Positions 32,472 to 41,568 of a DNA stretch of 64,000 nt are shown here, in pieces. Source of the stretch: Mucilaginibacter sp. dw_454 (GTDB taxonomy: Bacteria; Bacteroidota; Bacteroidia; Sphingobacteriales; Sphingobacteriaceae); contig NZ_JAAVVB010000003.1 of NCBI RefSeq assembly GCF_018449775.1, positions 620,001 to 684,000 of the forward strand. The letters are read 5' to 3'. The position numbers and the translations under genes are program-made. The first letter of the stretch is position 1. Every line of letters begins with the position of its first letter. The notes beneath the pieces were generated by a model. That model was given only the letters and a program-made list of their open reading frames with translations. It was not told the origin of the DNA and did no database searches.

Positions 32472-32549
32472 GTCATTGCGAGCGTAGCGCGGCAATCGCA
32501 AGGAGAAAAGCCCTAGTGCGTGCGATTGCCACGCTACGCTCGCAATGAC
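32472..32549. repeat. REP-like palindrome, copy R5
   Basis: Ends GTCATTGCGAGCGTAGCGCG and CGCTACGCTCGCAATGAC. It lies between the convergent CarboxypepD-like gene and ilvA. Confidence 0.95.
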
Positions 32550-32560
32550 AAAAAGATTTA

Positions 32561-33799
32561 TTAAACCAAATACTCAAACAAAGTCTGTTCCTTATTCAAT
32601 TCAATAACCTCGAAACGAAGTTCTGCTAATCGCGACAGCAAGCCCTTATAATCTTCTTTATTAGTTAATTCAATGCCTACCAAAGCCGGACCTTGTTCTT
32701 TTTCGGTCTTCTTAATAAACTCGAAGCGGGTAATATCGTCATGCGGCCCCAAAACATTATTCACGAATAACTTCAAAGCCCCCGGGCGTTGCGGGAAACG
32801 GATAATGAAATAGTGTTTTAATCCTTCATATAATAAAGATTTCTCTTTGATTTCCTGCATACGGGCAATGTCGTTATTGCCACCGCTAATTACACACACC
32901 ACTTTTTTGCCTTTGATCTCCTCCCGGCATTCGTCCAAAACCGCTACAGACAAAGCACCCGCAGGCTCTACAACTATCGCTTCTTCATTGTAAAGTTTTA
33001 AGATCGTGGTACATACTTTACCCTCAGCTACCAACTTTACATTATCAAGTGTGTTAACACAAAGGTTGTAAGTTAAACTGCCTACGCGTTTTACAGATGC
33101 ACCGTCAACAAAACGGTCGATCTCTTGCAAAGTAACTGGTCCGCCATGTTTGAAGGCTTCCAGCATGGATGGTGCACCAAGCGGCTCAACGCCAATTAAT
33201 TTTATCTGCGGATTCTTCTGTTTGAGATAAGTGCCGGCACCCGCTGATAAGCCGCCACCACCAATCGGCATGATCACGATATCGGTATCAGGCAAATCCT
33301 GCAAGATCTCGACACCTACCGTACCTTGTCCTTCAATAATACTGTAATTATCAAAAGGGGGGATAAAAGTCATGTGGTGTTTTTCGGTATAAGCCAGGGC
33401 CTCTTTCAAGCAATCGTCAAAAGTATCGCCCACTAAAATCAATTCGACGCTGCCATTACCAAACATCTCTGTTTGTTGCACTTTTTGTTTTGGCGTGATT
33501 TCAGGCATAAAGATTACGCCTTTGGTTCCCAATTTATCGCAGGAATAAGCGACACCCTGCGCATGATTACCCGCACTGGCGCAAACCACACCGCGACTCA
33601 ATTCATCTGCAGACAGTTGGCTGATCATGTTATAAGCGCCCCGCAATTTGTACGAGCGCACAACTTGCAGGTCCTCGCGCTTTAAATAGATCTCGCAATC
33701 ATATTTTTCAGACAACCGCGGGTTATAAATCAGTGGCGTATGTTTTACAACATTGGCTAATCGAGCGGCGGCGGCTTCAAAATCTAATTCAGTATTCAT
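32561..33799 (-). CDS. ilvA: Threonine ammonia-lyase (threonine dehydratase)
   Basis: IlvA deaminates threonine to 2-oxobutanoate, the entry to isoleucine. The 412-residue PLP enzyme has the cofactor Lys in VVRSYKLRGAYNM, the loop CASAGNHAQGVA, the glycine-rich phosphate cup PIGGGGLSAG, and a C-terminal ACT-like domain of the short type (YFIIRFPQRPGALKLFVNNVL), which may bind isoleucine or valine. It is last in the ilv-leu order but has its own -7 box and a leader hairpin, so it may be expressed separately. Confidence 0.95.
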   Translation of the reverse strand: MNTELDFEAAAARLANVVKHTPLIYNPRLSEKYDCEIYLKREDLQVVRSYKLRGAYNMISQLSADELSRGVVCASAGNHAQGVAYSCDKLGTKGVIFMPEITPKQKVQQTEMFGNGSVELILVGDTFDDCLKEALAYTEKHHMTFIPPFDNYSIIEGQGTVGVEILQDLPDTDIVIMPIGGGGLSAGAGTYLKQKNPQIKLIGVEPLGAPSMLEAFKHGGPVTLQEIDRFVDGASVKRVGSLTYNLCVNTLDNVKLVAEGKVCTTILKLYNEEAIVVEPAGALSVAVLDECREEIKGKKVVCVISGGNNDIARMQEIKEKSLLYEGLKHYFIIRFPQRPGALKLFVNNVLGPHDDITRFEFIKKTEKEQGPALVGIELTNKEDYKGLLSRLAELRFEVIELNKEQTLFEYLV

Positions 33800-33817
33800 G
33801 GGCGTGGGTATTAAAAA

Positions 33818-33852
33818 GTAAAACCGTTATTTATTGTAAATAACGGTTTTAC
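33818..33852 (-). promoter_or_regulatory. Terminator-like hairpin in the ilvA leader
   Basis: A 16-bp perfect stem (GTAAAACCGTTATTTA and complement) with a three-base loop, directly followed on the minus strand by CTTTTTAA. It lies 18 bp before the ilvA ATG and just after a -7 box, so it would form at the 5' end of the ilvA mRNA. It may attenuate transcription, end read-through from leuB, or protect the mRNA. Confidence 0.7.
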
Positions 33853-33860
33853 GTTGGGTG

Positions 33861-33868
33861 CAAAGTTA
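33861..33868 (-). promoter_or_regulatory. Candidate -7 box of ilvA
   Basis: TAACTTTG on the minus strand fits TAnnTTTG. The same octamer occurs upstream of atpD. No good -33 TTTG is present at 19 bp. Confidence 0.45.
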
Positions 33869-33909
33869 AAACAAATATGATGCAGTTAGAGCGCAATCTA
33901 ACCCATTTT

Positions 33910-33988
33910 GTCATTGCGAGGAGGGACGACGAAGCAATCGCGAACTTTGCTTTTCTCCTTGCGATTGCCACGCTTCGCTCGCAATGAC
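33910..33988. repeat. REP-like palindrome, copy R6
   Basis: Ends GTCATTGCGAGGAGGGACGA and CGCTTCGCTCGCAATGAC, with GCAATCGC/GCGATTGC extending the stem. Between leuB and ilvA. Confidence 0.93.
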
Positions 33989-34005
33989 AGTAGTGTTAGG
34001 ATAAT

Positions 34006-35064
34006 TTAAATATTCGCCGCCAACCAATCGCCAATTTCGCTGGTTTTGTAGGCTTTGTTTTTACCGGCTAAATCCTCAGATACAATACCTTCGGCCAATG
34101 ATTTATTAACCACGGTACGAATAGCTTCGGCTTCTTCTTTCAAACCAAAAGCATCCTCAAACATCATAGCTGCCGATAAAACAGTTGCTAACGGATTAGC
34201 AATATCTTTACCTGCTGCCTGCGGGTAAGAACCGTGTATAGGCTCAAATAAAGACGTATGAACGCCGATTGACGAAGAAGGCATTAATCCCATCGAACCG
34301 GAAATAACTGATGCCTCATCGGTTAATATGTCGCCAAATAAGTTTTCGGTAATCAATACGTCATAGCTGCTTGGCCATTGTACCAGACGCATAGCAACCG
34401 CGTCAACAAACTCATAGCTTACCGTAACTTCAGGATAGTCTTTTTCCATGCCTTGCACGGTTTGTCTCCAAAGGCGTGAGGTTTCCAATACATTGGCTTT
34501 GTCTACGCAGCATAATTTTTTGCTGCGTTGCATAGCCATTTCGAAACCCAGTTTAGCTAAACGCACCACTTCGTCTTTAGTATAAGTACAGGTATCAAAA
34601 GCGGTATTCCCATCTTCTGAACGGCCGCGTTCGCCAAAATAGATACCACCGGTCAATTCGCGCAAAATGATCAGATCTGTACCTTCAATTCGCTCTCTTT
34701 TTAAAGGCGAATTGTCAATTAATGATGGGAAAGTAAACGTAGGGCGTACGTTAGCATACAAGCCTAGTGCCTTACGCATTTTTAGTAAACCTTGTTCAGG
34801 ACGTACTTTAGCAGTTGGGTCATTATCAAAACGGGGGTGACCGATAGCGCCAAAAAGCACCGCGTCAGCAGCCATACAAACTTCGTGGGTCGAGTCGGGA
34901 TAAGGCTCGCCAACAGCGTCAATAGCTGCAGCGCCGGTTAATGCCGCAGTCCAGGCAATTTCATGGTTAAATTTCTTTGCAATAGCATTTGATACTTTAA
35001 CGGCCTGGTCAATTACTTCCGGACCGATTCCGTCTCCTGCCAAAAGGGCGATATTTAGTTTCAT
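34006..35064 (-). CDS. leuB: 3-isopropylmalate dehydrogenase
   Basis: LeuB oxidises and decarboxylates 3-isopropylmalate to 2-oxoisocaproate using NAD+, in leucine synthesis. The family landmarks are LLAGDGIGPEVIDQAVKV at the start, GAIGHPRF, RPEQGLLKMRKALGLYANVRP (given in part) with substrate-binding Arg residues, and FGDILTDEASVISGSMGLMPS with metal-binding Asp. I choose ATG 35064 (352 residues), because the upstream in-frame stretch MDTIYNHTIKHK is not conserved in the family. It lies between leuA2 and ilvA, separated from both by REP-like palindromes. Confidence 0.96.
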   Translation of the reverse strand: MKLNIALLAGDGIGPEVIDQAVKVSNAIAKKFNHEIAWTAALTGAAAIDAVGEPYPDSTHEVCMAADAVLFGAIGHPRFDNDPTAKVRPEQGLLKMRKALGLYANVRPTFTFPSLIDNSPLKRERIEGTDLIILRELTGGIYFGERGRSEDGNTAFDTCTYTKDEVVRLAKLGFEMAMQRSKKLCCVDKANVLETSRLWRQTVQGMEKDYPEVTVSYEFVDAVAMRLVQWPSSYDVLITENLFGDILTDEASVISGSMGLMPSSSIGVHTSLFEPIHGSYPQAAGKDIANPLATVLSAAMMFEDAFGLKEEAEAIRTVVNKSLAEGIVSEDLAGKNKAYKTSEIGDWLAANI

Positions 35065-35111
35065 TTTATGTTTTATTGTGTGATTATAAATTGTATCCAT
35101 TTTACCACCTC

Positions 35112-35204
35112 GTCATCGTGAGCGTAGCGTGACGATCTCTGAACTTTTCAGGTTGGAATGTCCTGTGTAGAGATTGCCACGCTCGTTCCTCGCTCGCAAT
35201 GATG
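35112..35204. repeat. REP-like palindrome, copy R7
   Basis: Ends GTCATCGTGAGCGTAGCGTG and CTCGTTCCTCGCTCGCAATGA. Between leuA2 and leuB. Confidence 0.9.
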
Positions 35205-35218
35205 CGTTTGGGGGCGAT

Positions 35219-36736
35219 TTAAATAATATTCAGCATCTTCTGCGTAGCCTTAATTGCGCAAACCGTTTGGTCTGAATCCAAACCGCGGGTTAAAAATTTC
35301 TTTTCGGGCGTTTCCCAGGTGATGATGGTTTCGCAAAGCGCATCAGAGCTGCTGCCCGGCGCAATGCGCACAGCGTAGTCGATCAGTTTTGGTAAGGTCC
35401 GTTTTTTCTTGTTGTAGACTTTGGTCAGCGCGTTCATAAAAGCATCAAACTGGCCATCGCCTTGTGCATTCTCTTCGAACTTTTCGCCGTCGATACTCAT
35501 AGAAATAGTAGCCGATGGGCGCAGGCCCATGGCATTCATCAACACGTACGAGTCGACAATTACCTTTTGGTCGTACGAGTTACTGTCCAGTACGTCAGAT
35601 ATGATATAAGGAAGATCCTCTTTAGTTACCGTTTCTTTCTTGTCGCCTAACTCAATAACGCGTTGGGTAACTCTTTTCAGATCGGCATCATTGAGTTTAA
35701 GGCCCAGTTCCTGCAGGTTCTTTTCGATATTGGCTTTGCCCGACGTTTTACCCAGCGCATATTCGCGCTTGCGGCCAAAACGCTCAGGCAGCAGGTCATT
35801 AAAATAAAGGTTATTCTTATTGTCGCCGTCGGCATGGATACCGGCAGTTTGGGTAAACACATTATCACCAACAATAGGTTTGTTGCTCGGTATGCGTACG
35901 CCAGAAAAGGTCTCGACCAACTTACTTACTTTGTAAATCGATGATTCTTTTAGTCTGATTTGAACTTCGGGCGCAAAGTCGTTAATGACAGCAACCGCAC
36001 TGGCTAAGGCGGCATTTCCTGCCCGCTCGCCCATTCCATTGATGGTTAAATGCAAGCCACTTACGCCTGCTTTTACTGCTTCCAGTACGTTGGCAGTGCC
36101 CAGGTCATAATCATTATGCGCGTGGAAATCAAAGTGCGTATTTGGATATTTTGCCAGCAATTCTGTTAAAAATGTAGCGGTTTCCGTCGGAGTTAATACG
36201 CCTAATGTATCAGGCAATAAAATCCTTTTTACCGGTTGTTGGGTGATGAAATCAAGATACTGATAAACATACTCCGGCGAGTTACGCATGCCATTGCTCC
36301 AATCCTCTAAATAAACATTGGTAGCGATACCATTTTCGGCAGCCAGTTTGATAACGTGCTTAATCTCATCGAAGTGTTGTTCGGGTGTTTTTTTAAGCTG
36401 ATGGGTGAGGTGATTCAACGAGCCTTTGGTAAGCAGGTTCTGCACTTTCACACCGGCATTAACCATCCAATCGATAGAAACGCCATTATCCACGAAAGAC
36501 AGTACTTCAATACGCTCGGTATATTGATGCTCATCAGCCCATTTCATAATGGATTTTACCGCCTGAAATTCACCCTCAGAAACACGTGCCGAAGCGATCT
36601 CCACACGATCTACCTGAAGCTCTTCAAGCAGTAACTGCGTAATGGTCAATTTTTCAGATATGGAAAACGACACTCCCGACGTTTGTTCGCCATCGCGAAG
36701 GGTGGTATCCATGATCTCTATTTTCCTGCGTTCCAT
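35219..36736 (-). CDS. 2-isopropylmalate/citramalate synthase family protein with regulatory domain (second LeuA)
   Basis: This is a DRE-TIM-type aldol condensing enzyme, 505 residues. The catalytic part has [18 protein letters not shown], the metal-site HAHNDYDLG and the NGMGERAGNAALAS motif. Unlike the other LeuA in the operon it keeps a C-terminal LeuA-dimer regulatory domain (from about residue 370: VIVDSYVLMNAMGLRPSATIS). It could be a citramalate synthase feeding isoleucine from pyruvate, or a second isopropylmalate synthase; I cannot decide from sequence. Gene order leuA-leuC-leuD-leuA2-leuB is common in Bacteroidota. Confidence 0.88.
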   Translation of the reverse strand: MERRKIEIMDTTLRDGEQTSGVSFSISEKLTITQLLLEELQVDRVEIASARVSEGEFQAVKSIMKWADEHQYTERIEVLSFVDNGVSIDWMVNAGVKVQNLLTKGSLNHLTHQLKKTPEQHFDEIKHVIKLAAENGIATNVYLEDWSNGMRNSPEYVYQYLDFITQQPVKRILLPDTLGVLTPTETATFLTELLAKYPNTHFDFHAHNDYDLGTANVLEAVKAGVSGLHLTINGMGERAGNAALASAVAVINDFAPEVQIRLKESSIYKVSKLVETFSGVRIPSNKPIVGDNVFTQTAGIHADGDNKNNLYFNDLLPERFGRKREYALGKTSGKANIEKNLQELGLKLNDADLKRVTQRVIELGDKKETVTKEDLPYIISDVLDSNSYDQKVIVDSYVLMNAMGLRPSATISMSIDGEKFEENAQGDGQFDAFMNALTKVYNKKKRTLPKLIDYAVRIAPGSSSDALCETIITWETPEKKFLTRGLDSDQTVCAIKATQKMLNII

Positions 36737-36795
36737 TTGGTTGGGTTCGGCTAGTAATAATACTGGCGATAAAAATCGTCAGCCATAAAAAAGCC

Positions 36796-36890
36796 GTCAT
36801 TGCGAGGAACGAAGCAATCTCTGCGCGCCCGGCGGATAACTTGTATTGCCGCCCAGCATGTGTAGAGATTGCTTCGTTCCTCGCAATGAC
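36796..36890. repeat. REP-like palindrome, copy R8
   Basis: Ends GTCATTGCGAGGAACGAAGC and GCTTCGTTCCTCGCAATGAC, perfect over 20 bp, with AATCTCT/AGAGATT extending the stem. Between leuD and leuA2. Confidence 0.95.
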
Positions 36891-36898
36891 GAAGTGGG

Positions 36899-37495
36899 TT
36901 AAAACGGAAGCTGCTCTGCAAATTCCTTGATCTCGCCTTTTATACTTTGCAGATAATCAATATCGTCAAAGCCGTTAAGCATATTATTCTTTTTGTAGGA
37001 GTTGATTTCGAATTTCTCGCTTTCGCCTGTTGACAGCAAAGTGATAGTCTGCTGAGGCAGGTTCACTTCAATTTCTGTCTTAGGGTCTGCAAAAATTGCG
37101 GCGAAGATCTTCTCTGAAAACTCAGGGCTAACCTGTACCGGCAATACACCAATATTTAAACAGTTACCTCTAAAAATATCAGCAAAGAAACTAGACACCA
37201 CGCAACGAAAACCATAATCGTATACAGACCAGGCAGCGTGCTCGCGCGATGAGCCTGAACCAAAGTTTTTACCGCCAACCAGTATTTTACCGGTATAAGT
37301 AGGGTCGTTCAATACAAAGTCTTTCTTTGGGGTATTATCCGGATTGTAACGCCAATCGCGGAATAAGTTGTCACCAAAACCAACACGTTCTGTCGCTTTT
37401 AAAAAGCGGGCAGGTATTAATTGGTCGGTATCCACATTCTCAATAGGTAGTGGCACCGCGGTGCTTGTTAGTATGTTAAATTTATCGTAAGCCAT
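36899..37495 (-). CDS. leuD: 3-isopropylmalate dehydratase small subunit
   Basis: LeuD is the swivel-domain subunit that with LeuC isomerises 2- to 3-isopropylmalate. The 198-residue length is typical. The motifs are PIENVDTDQLIPARFLK near the start and GKNFGSGSSREHAAWSVYDYG, whose Gly-Ser-Gly-Ser-Ser-Arg loop binds substrate. It follows leuC by 81 bp that hold a word-type inverted repeat. Confidence 0.96.
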   Translation of the reverse strand: MAYDKFNILTSTAVPLPIENVDTDQLIPARFLKATERVGFGDNLFRDWRYNPDNTPKKDFVLNDPTYTGKILVGGKNFGSGSSREHAAWSVYDYGFRCVVSSFFADIFRGNCLNIGVLPVQVSPEFSEKIFAAIFADPKTEIEVNLPQQTITLLSTGESEKFEINSYKKNNMLNGFDDIDYLQSIKGEIKEFAEQLPF

Positions 37496-37506
37496 AATGT
37501 TTTAAG

Positions 37507-37572
37507 TCGATGGTCAATGGCCCATAGTCGATAGATAGTTTTTGCTATGGACTATCGACTATGGTCTATGGA
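37507..37572. repeat. Word-type inverted repeat between leuC and leuD
   Basis: CCATAGTCGATAG at 37522-37534 pairs perfectly with 37552-37564 across 17 bp, with degenerate outer copies (GATGGTCAATGG and GGTCTATGGAC). The word matches that of the prs-rplY repeat 11 kb away. Confidence 0.88.
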
Positions 37573-37576
37573 CTGA

Positions 37577-38983
37577 TTATACTAATTCTTCAATTAAAGT
37601 TCTCGGATCTGTTACTACACCGGTAACTGCTGCTGCTGCTGCAACCAGCGGACTAGCCAGCATGGTGCGTGAGCCTGGTCCCTGACGGCCTTCAAAGTTT
37701 CTGTTTGAGGTACTTACCGCGTATTTGCCGGTAGGTACTTTATCATCGTTCATTGCTAAACAAGCCGAGCAACCCGGTTGGCGCAATTCAAAGCCGGCTT
37801 CGTGCAGAATATCCAGCAAGCCTTCTTCTTTAATTTGTGCTTCCACAATGTGCGATCCGGGTACTAACCAGGCCGTAACATTATCAGCCTTGTGTTTGCC
37901 TTTAATTAGTGAGGTAAAAGCTCTGAAATCTTCTATCCGGCCATTGGTACAGCTGCCTACAAATACAAAGTCGACAGGTTTGCCTATCATACTTTGGCCT
38001 TCGCTAAAGCCCATGTAGCCTAATGATTTCTCGTAAGTTGCCGCACCGCCTTCAACCTGGTCAGCGTCGGGGATGTTGTGCGATATACCCATACCCATAC
38101 CCGGGTTGGTTCCGTAAGTGATCATCGGCTCGATCGACGCGCCATCGAAACTTAATTCTTTATCAAAGGTTGCGCCTTCGTCAGTTTTTAAAGTTTTATA
38201 ATAAGCTAAGGCTTTGTCCCAGGCCTCGCCTTTTGGTGTAAACTCGCGGCCTTTCACGTAGTTAATGGTAGTCTCGTCAGGAGCGATCATGCCGCCACGT
38301 GCACCCATTTCAATGCTCAGGTTACAAACGGTCATCCGGCCTTCCATGGTCATCTTCTCAAAAACATCGCCGGCATACTCTACAAAATAACCTGTAGCGC
38401 CAGAGGTAGTTAACTGAGAGATGATGAATAAAGCCACATCTTTTGGCGTAACACCTTTACCTAATTTGCCATTAACGTTAATGCGCATTTTTTTAGGCTT
38501 TGGCTGCATAATACATTGGGTAGCCAGTACCATCTCAACTTCAGACGTACCTATACCAAAAGCAATAGCGCCAAATGCACCGTGTGTTGAGGTGTGCGAA
38601 TCGCCGCAAACAATGGTAGCGCCCGGTTGGGTAATGCCATACTCAGGGCCTACAACGTGTACGATACCATTTTTCTGGTGACCTAAGCCCCAGTGGCTAA
38701 TGCCGTATTCGGCCGAGTTGGCCTCCAACATTTGTAATTGGTTGGCCGAAAGCGGATCTGCAACCGGCTGATCCTGATGAATGGTTGGTGTATTATGATC
38801 GGCAGTAGCAAATGTACGGTTAGGGTACAAAACAGTTGTGCCGCGGCTCTTTAAGCCTAAAAAGGCTACAGGGCTGGTAACTTCGTGAATAAGATGACGA
38901 TCGATAAAAAGCACATCGGGTCCGCCTTCAATCTTACGTACTACGTGTGCATCCCACACCTTATCAAATAATGTATTGCTCAT
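37577..38983 (-). CDS. leuC: 3-isopropylmalate dehydratase large subunit
   Basis: LeuC carries the [4Fe-4S] cluster and active site of isopropylmalate isomerase. The 468-residue protein has [15 protein letters not shown], the first cluster Cys in [14 protein letters not shown] and the paired cluster Cys in [12 protein letters not shown], followed by [12 protein letters not shown]. Family length and motif order are normal. It follows leuA by 42 bp, the only gap in the operon without an evident hairpin element. Confidence 0.97.
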   Translation of the reverse strand: MSNTLFDKVWDAHVVRKIEGGPDVLFIDRHLIHEVTSPVAFLGLKSRGTTVLYPNRTFATADHNTPTIHQDQPVADPLSANQLQMLEANSAEYGISHWGLGHQKNGIVHVVGPEYGITQPGATIVCGDSHTSTHGAFGAIAFGIGTSEVEMVLATQCIMQPKPKKMRINVNGKLGKGVTPKDVALFIISQLTTSGATGYFVEYAGDVFEKMTMEGRMTVCNLSIEMGARGGMIAPDETTINYVKGREFTPKGEAWDKALAYYKTLKTDEGATFDKELSFDGASIEPMITYGTNPGMGMGISHNIPDADQVEGGAATYEKSLGYMGFSEGQSMIGKPVDFVFVGSCTNGRIEDFRAFTSLIKGKHKADNVTAWLVPGSHIVEAQIKEEGLLDILHEAGFELRQPGCSACLAMNDDKVPTGKYAVSTSNRNFEGRQGPGSRTMLASPLVAAAAAVTGVVTDPRTLIEELV

Positions 38984-39025
38984 TTTTATGGTAATTTATT
39001 ACAGATCGGTTTACAAAAGTATAGT

Positions 39026-40189
39026 TTAAGCGGTCTTTTTATCGCCTACTAATGTTAACAGATCCTCATCATTTATATCTAATTTACTATCAGCCAAAGT
39101 CAGGAAGCGGTGGTAAGCATCTGCCAGCTCATCTTTGTTCAGGTTAATACCTAAGCGCTCCAGGTGGAACTTCAGCGCATGGCGACCGCTGCGTGCAGTC
39201 AACACAATACTTGCGCTTGGGAAACCAACGTCTTCTGGTCTGATAATTTCGTAGTTTTCTCTGTTTTTCAGGAAACCATCCTGGTGGATGCCTGAGCTGT
39301 GTGCAAAAGCGTTGCTGCCAACAATTGCCTTGTTGGGCTGTACCGGCATACGCATCTGCGAGCTTACCATACGGCTTAGCTCATAAAAATTCTTAGCATT
39401 AATTTCGGTATGCAAACCCAAAACCTGGTGTGTTTTCAATACCATCACAACTTCTTCAATAGAAGTATTGCCGGCACGTTCACCAATACCATTAATAGTA
39501 CCCTCAATTTGGCGGGCACCGTTTTGCAAGCCTGCGATAGCGTTAGCCGTAGCTAAACCTAAATCGTTGTGGCAATGCACAGATATAATGGCCTTATCTA
39601 TATTCTTAACGTTTTCTTTTAAGAACTTAATTTTCGATCCGTATTGGTCGGGCAGGCAGTAGCCATTAGTATCGGGGATGTTTACCACAGTAGCGCCGGC
39701 TGCAATTACAGCTTCGATCATCTGGGCCAGGTACACCACGTCGGCGCGGCCTGCATCCTCTGCATAAAATTCAATATCCTCAACAAATTTCTTGGCATAT
39801 TTTACAGCATCAACAGCACGCACCAAAATCTCTTCGCGGGTACTGTTAAATTTGTTCTTAATATGCATATCAGACGAGCCAATACCAGTGTGTATACGTG
39901 GGTGTTTGGCATATTTGAGCGATTCGACAGCAGCATCTATATCGCCTTTGTTGGCACGGGTTAGTGCGCAAACGGTAGGATTTTTTACAGCCTTTGATAT
40001 TTCTACCACACTCTGGAAATCGCCGGGGCTTGAAATAGGGAAGCCCGCTTCGATTATGTCAACACCTAATGCCTCCAGTTCGCGGGCAATCTCAATTTTT
40101 TCGGGGGTAGTTAACTGGCAGCCCGGTACCTGTTCGCCATCGCGAAGCGTGGTATCGAAAACGTAGACTCGGTTGGGATCGTGTAACAT
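39026..40189 (-). CDS. leuA: 2-isopropylmalate synthase, short form lacking the regulatory domain
   Basis: LeuA condenses acetyl-CoA with 2-oxoisovalerate, the first leucine-specific step. The catalytic barrel is complete: [17 protein letters not shown], the metal site [14 protein letters not shown], and [17 protein letters not shown]. At 387 residues the protein ends after the linker subdomains ([12 protein letters not shown]). The C-terminal leucine-binding LeuA-dimer domain of about 110 residues is missing. Feedback control may therefore be lost or supplied by the second paralogue at 35.2-36.7 kb. Confidence 0.95.
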   Translation of the reverse strand: MLHDPNRVYVFDTTLRDGEQVPGCQLTTPEKIEIARELEALGVDIIEAGFPISSPGDFQSVVEISKAVKNPTVCALTRANKGDIDAAVESLKYAKHPRIHTGIGSSDMHIKNKFNSTREEILVRAVDAVKYAKKFVEDIEFYAEDAGRADVVYLAQMIEAVIAAGATVVNIPDTNGYCLPDQYGSKIKFLKENVKNIDKAIISVHCHNDLGLATANAIAGLQNGARQIEGTINGIGERAGNTSIEEVVMVLKTHQVLGLHTEINAKNFYELSRMVSSQMRMPVQPNKAIVGSNAFAHSSGIHQDGFLKNRENYEIIRPEDVGFPSASIVLTARSGRHALKFHLERLGINLNKDELADAYHRFLTLADSKLDINDEDLLTLVGDKKTA

Positions 40190-40224
40190 GTTTTGATTTT
40201 TTAATTATTCAAATATTAAAATAT

Positions 40225-40298
40225 GTCATTGCGAGCGGCAGCGCGGCAATCGCAAGGATGTTACTCGCGATTGCTTCGTCGTACCTCCTCGCAATGAC
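40225..40298. repeat. REP-like palindrome, copy R9
   Basis: Ends GTCATTGCGAGCGGCAGCGC and GTCGTACCTCCTCGCAATGAC. Between ilvC and leuA. Confidence 0.92.
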
Positions 40299-40338
40299 AA
40301 TTAGCTTTTGGCTTTCGCCTTTCAGCTTTTATCTCTAA

Positions 40339-41397
40339 TTATGCTTCTACAGCCTGGTTTTCCGGACGTAAGCTACGTACGGTTTTACCTGCTTGCCATA
40401 ATTCGCTGTCGCGTAACTCTGCTAATTCAGCATCCAATTTTACGCGGTAATCTTCTTTACTGTTTGAATCGATAGAACGTTGTGACTCAACGCCGGTAGC
40501 AACGCTTTTGTATAGATCTTCAAATACCGGTTTAGTAGCATCACGGAATTTTTTCCACCAGTCTAATGCACCGCGTTGTGCAGTGGTTGAGCAGTTAGCA
40601 TACATCCAGTCCATACCATTTTCTGCAACTAAAGGCATTAATGATTGCGTTAGCTCTTCAACAGTTTCGTTGAACGACTCAGATGGAGAGTGACCGTTGC
40701 TGCGTAACACTTCGTATTGTGCAGCAAAAATACCCTGGATACAACCCATCAGCGTTCCACGCTCGCCGGTTAAATCGCTATAAACTTCTTTACGGAAATC
40801 TGTTTCGAACAGGTAACCGCTACCTACAGCAATACCTAAAGCGATAACGCGATCAAATGCTTTGCCTGTAGCGTCCTGGAAGATAGCGTAGCTTGAGTTT
40901 AAGCCGCGACCTTGCAAGAACATACGACGCAATGAAGTACCTGAACCTTTAGGAGCAACCAAAAATACGTCAACATCAGCAGGAGGAATGATGCCGGTTT
41001 GCTCGTTGAAAGTGATACCAAAACCGTGAGAGAAATATAATGCTTTGCCCGGAGTTAAGTGTTTTTTAACAGTTGGCCATAAAGCAATCTGTGCAGCATC
41101 GCTTAATAAATAACAAATTACAGTGCCTCTTTCTAAAGCTTCTTCGATCTCAAAAAGAGTTTCGCCCGGTACAAAACCATCGCTGATAGCTTTATCCCAG
41201 GTTTTTGAATTTTTACGCTGACCAACAATTACGTTGATACCGTTGTCTTTTTGATTAAGCGCCTGGCCCGGGCCTTGCACGCCATAACCGATAACAGCTA
41301 CTACTTCGTTTTTTAAAATGTCTTGTGCCTTTGATAAAGGGAACTCCTCGCGGGTTACTACATTTTCTTCAGTAGTGCCGAAAATTAATTTTGCCAT
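40339..41397 (-). CDS. ilvC: Ketol-acid reductoisomerase
   Basis: IlvC isomerises and reduces 2-acetolactate or 2-aceto-2-hydroxybutanoate in valine and isoleucine synthesis. The 352-residue form is the short class with one knotted domain. The nucleotide-binding loop reads GYGVQGPGQALNQKDNG, departing from the usual GYGSQGHAHALN, and is followed by VGQRKNSKTW. The metal-site region is ETDFRKEVYSDLTGERGTLMG (quoted in part). This variant loop seems typical of Bacteroidota, so cofactor preference should not be assumed. Confidence 0.95.
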   Translation of the reverse strand: MAKLIFGTTEENVVTREEFPLSKAQDILKNEVVAVIGYGVQGPGQALNQKDNGINVIVGQRKNSKTWDKAISDGFVPGETLFEIEEALERGTVICYLLSDAAQIALWPTVKKHLTPGKALYFSHGFGITFNEQTGIIPPADVDVFLVAPKGSGTSLRRMFLQGRGLNSSYAIFQDATGKAFDRVIALGIAVGSGYLFETDFRKEVYSDLTGERGTLMGCIQGIFAAQYEVLRSNGHSPSESFNETVEELTQSLMPLVAENGMDWMYANCSTTAQRGALDWWKKFRDATKPVFEDLYKSVATGVESQRSIDSNSKEDYRVKLDAELAELRDSELWQAGKTVRSLRPENQAVEA

Positions 41398-41487
41398 GAT
41401 TTTGTTTTTTTATTGATTTTGATTTCACCGATGCTTTTTGATTCACCGATTGTTTTATGTGGTTACTAATTTAATACTTTCTTTTTT

Positions 41488-41561
41488 GTCATTGCGAGGA
41501 GGAACGACGAAGCAATCGCGAAATTTTCTCCGTGCGATTGCCGCGCTTCGCTCGCAATGAC
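41488..41561. repeat. REP-like palindrome, copy R10
   Basis: Ends GTCATTGCGAGGAGGAACGA and GCGCTTCGCTCGCAATGAC. Between ilvN and ilvC. Confidence 0.93.
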
Positions 41562-41568
41562 AGATTTA

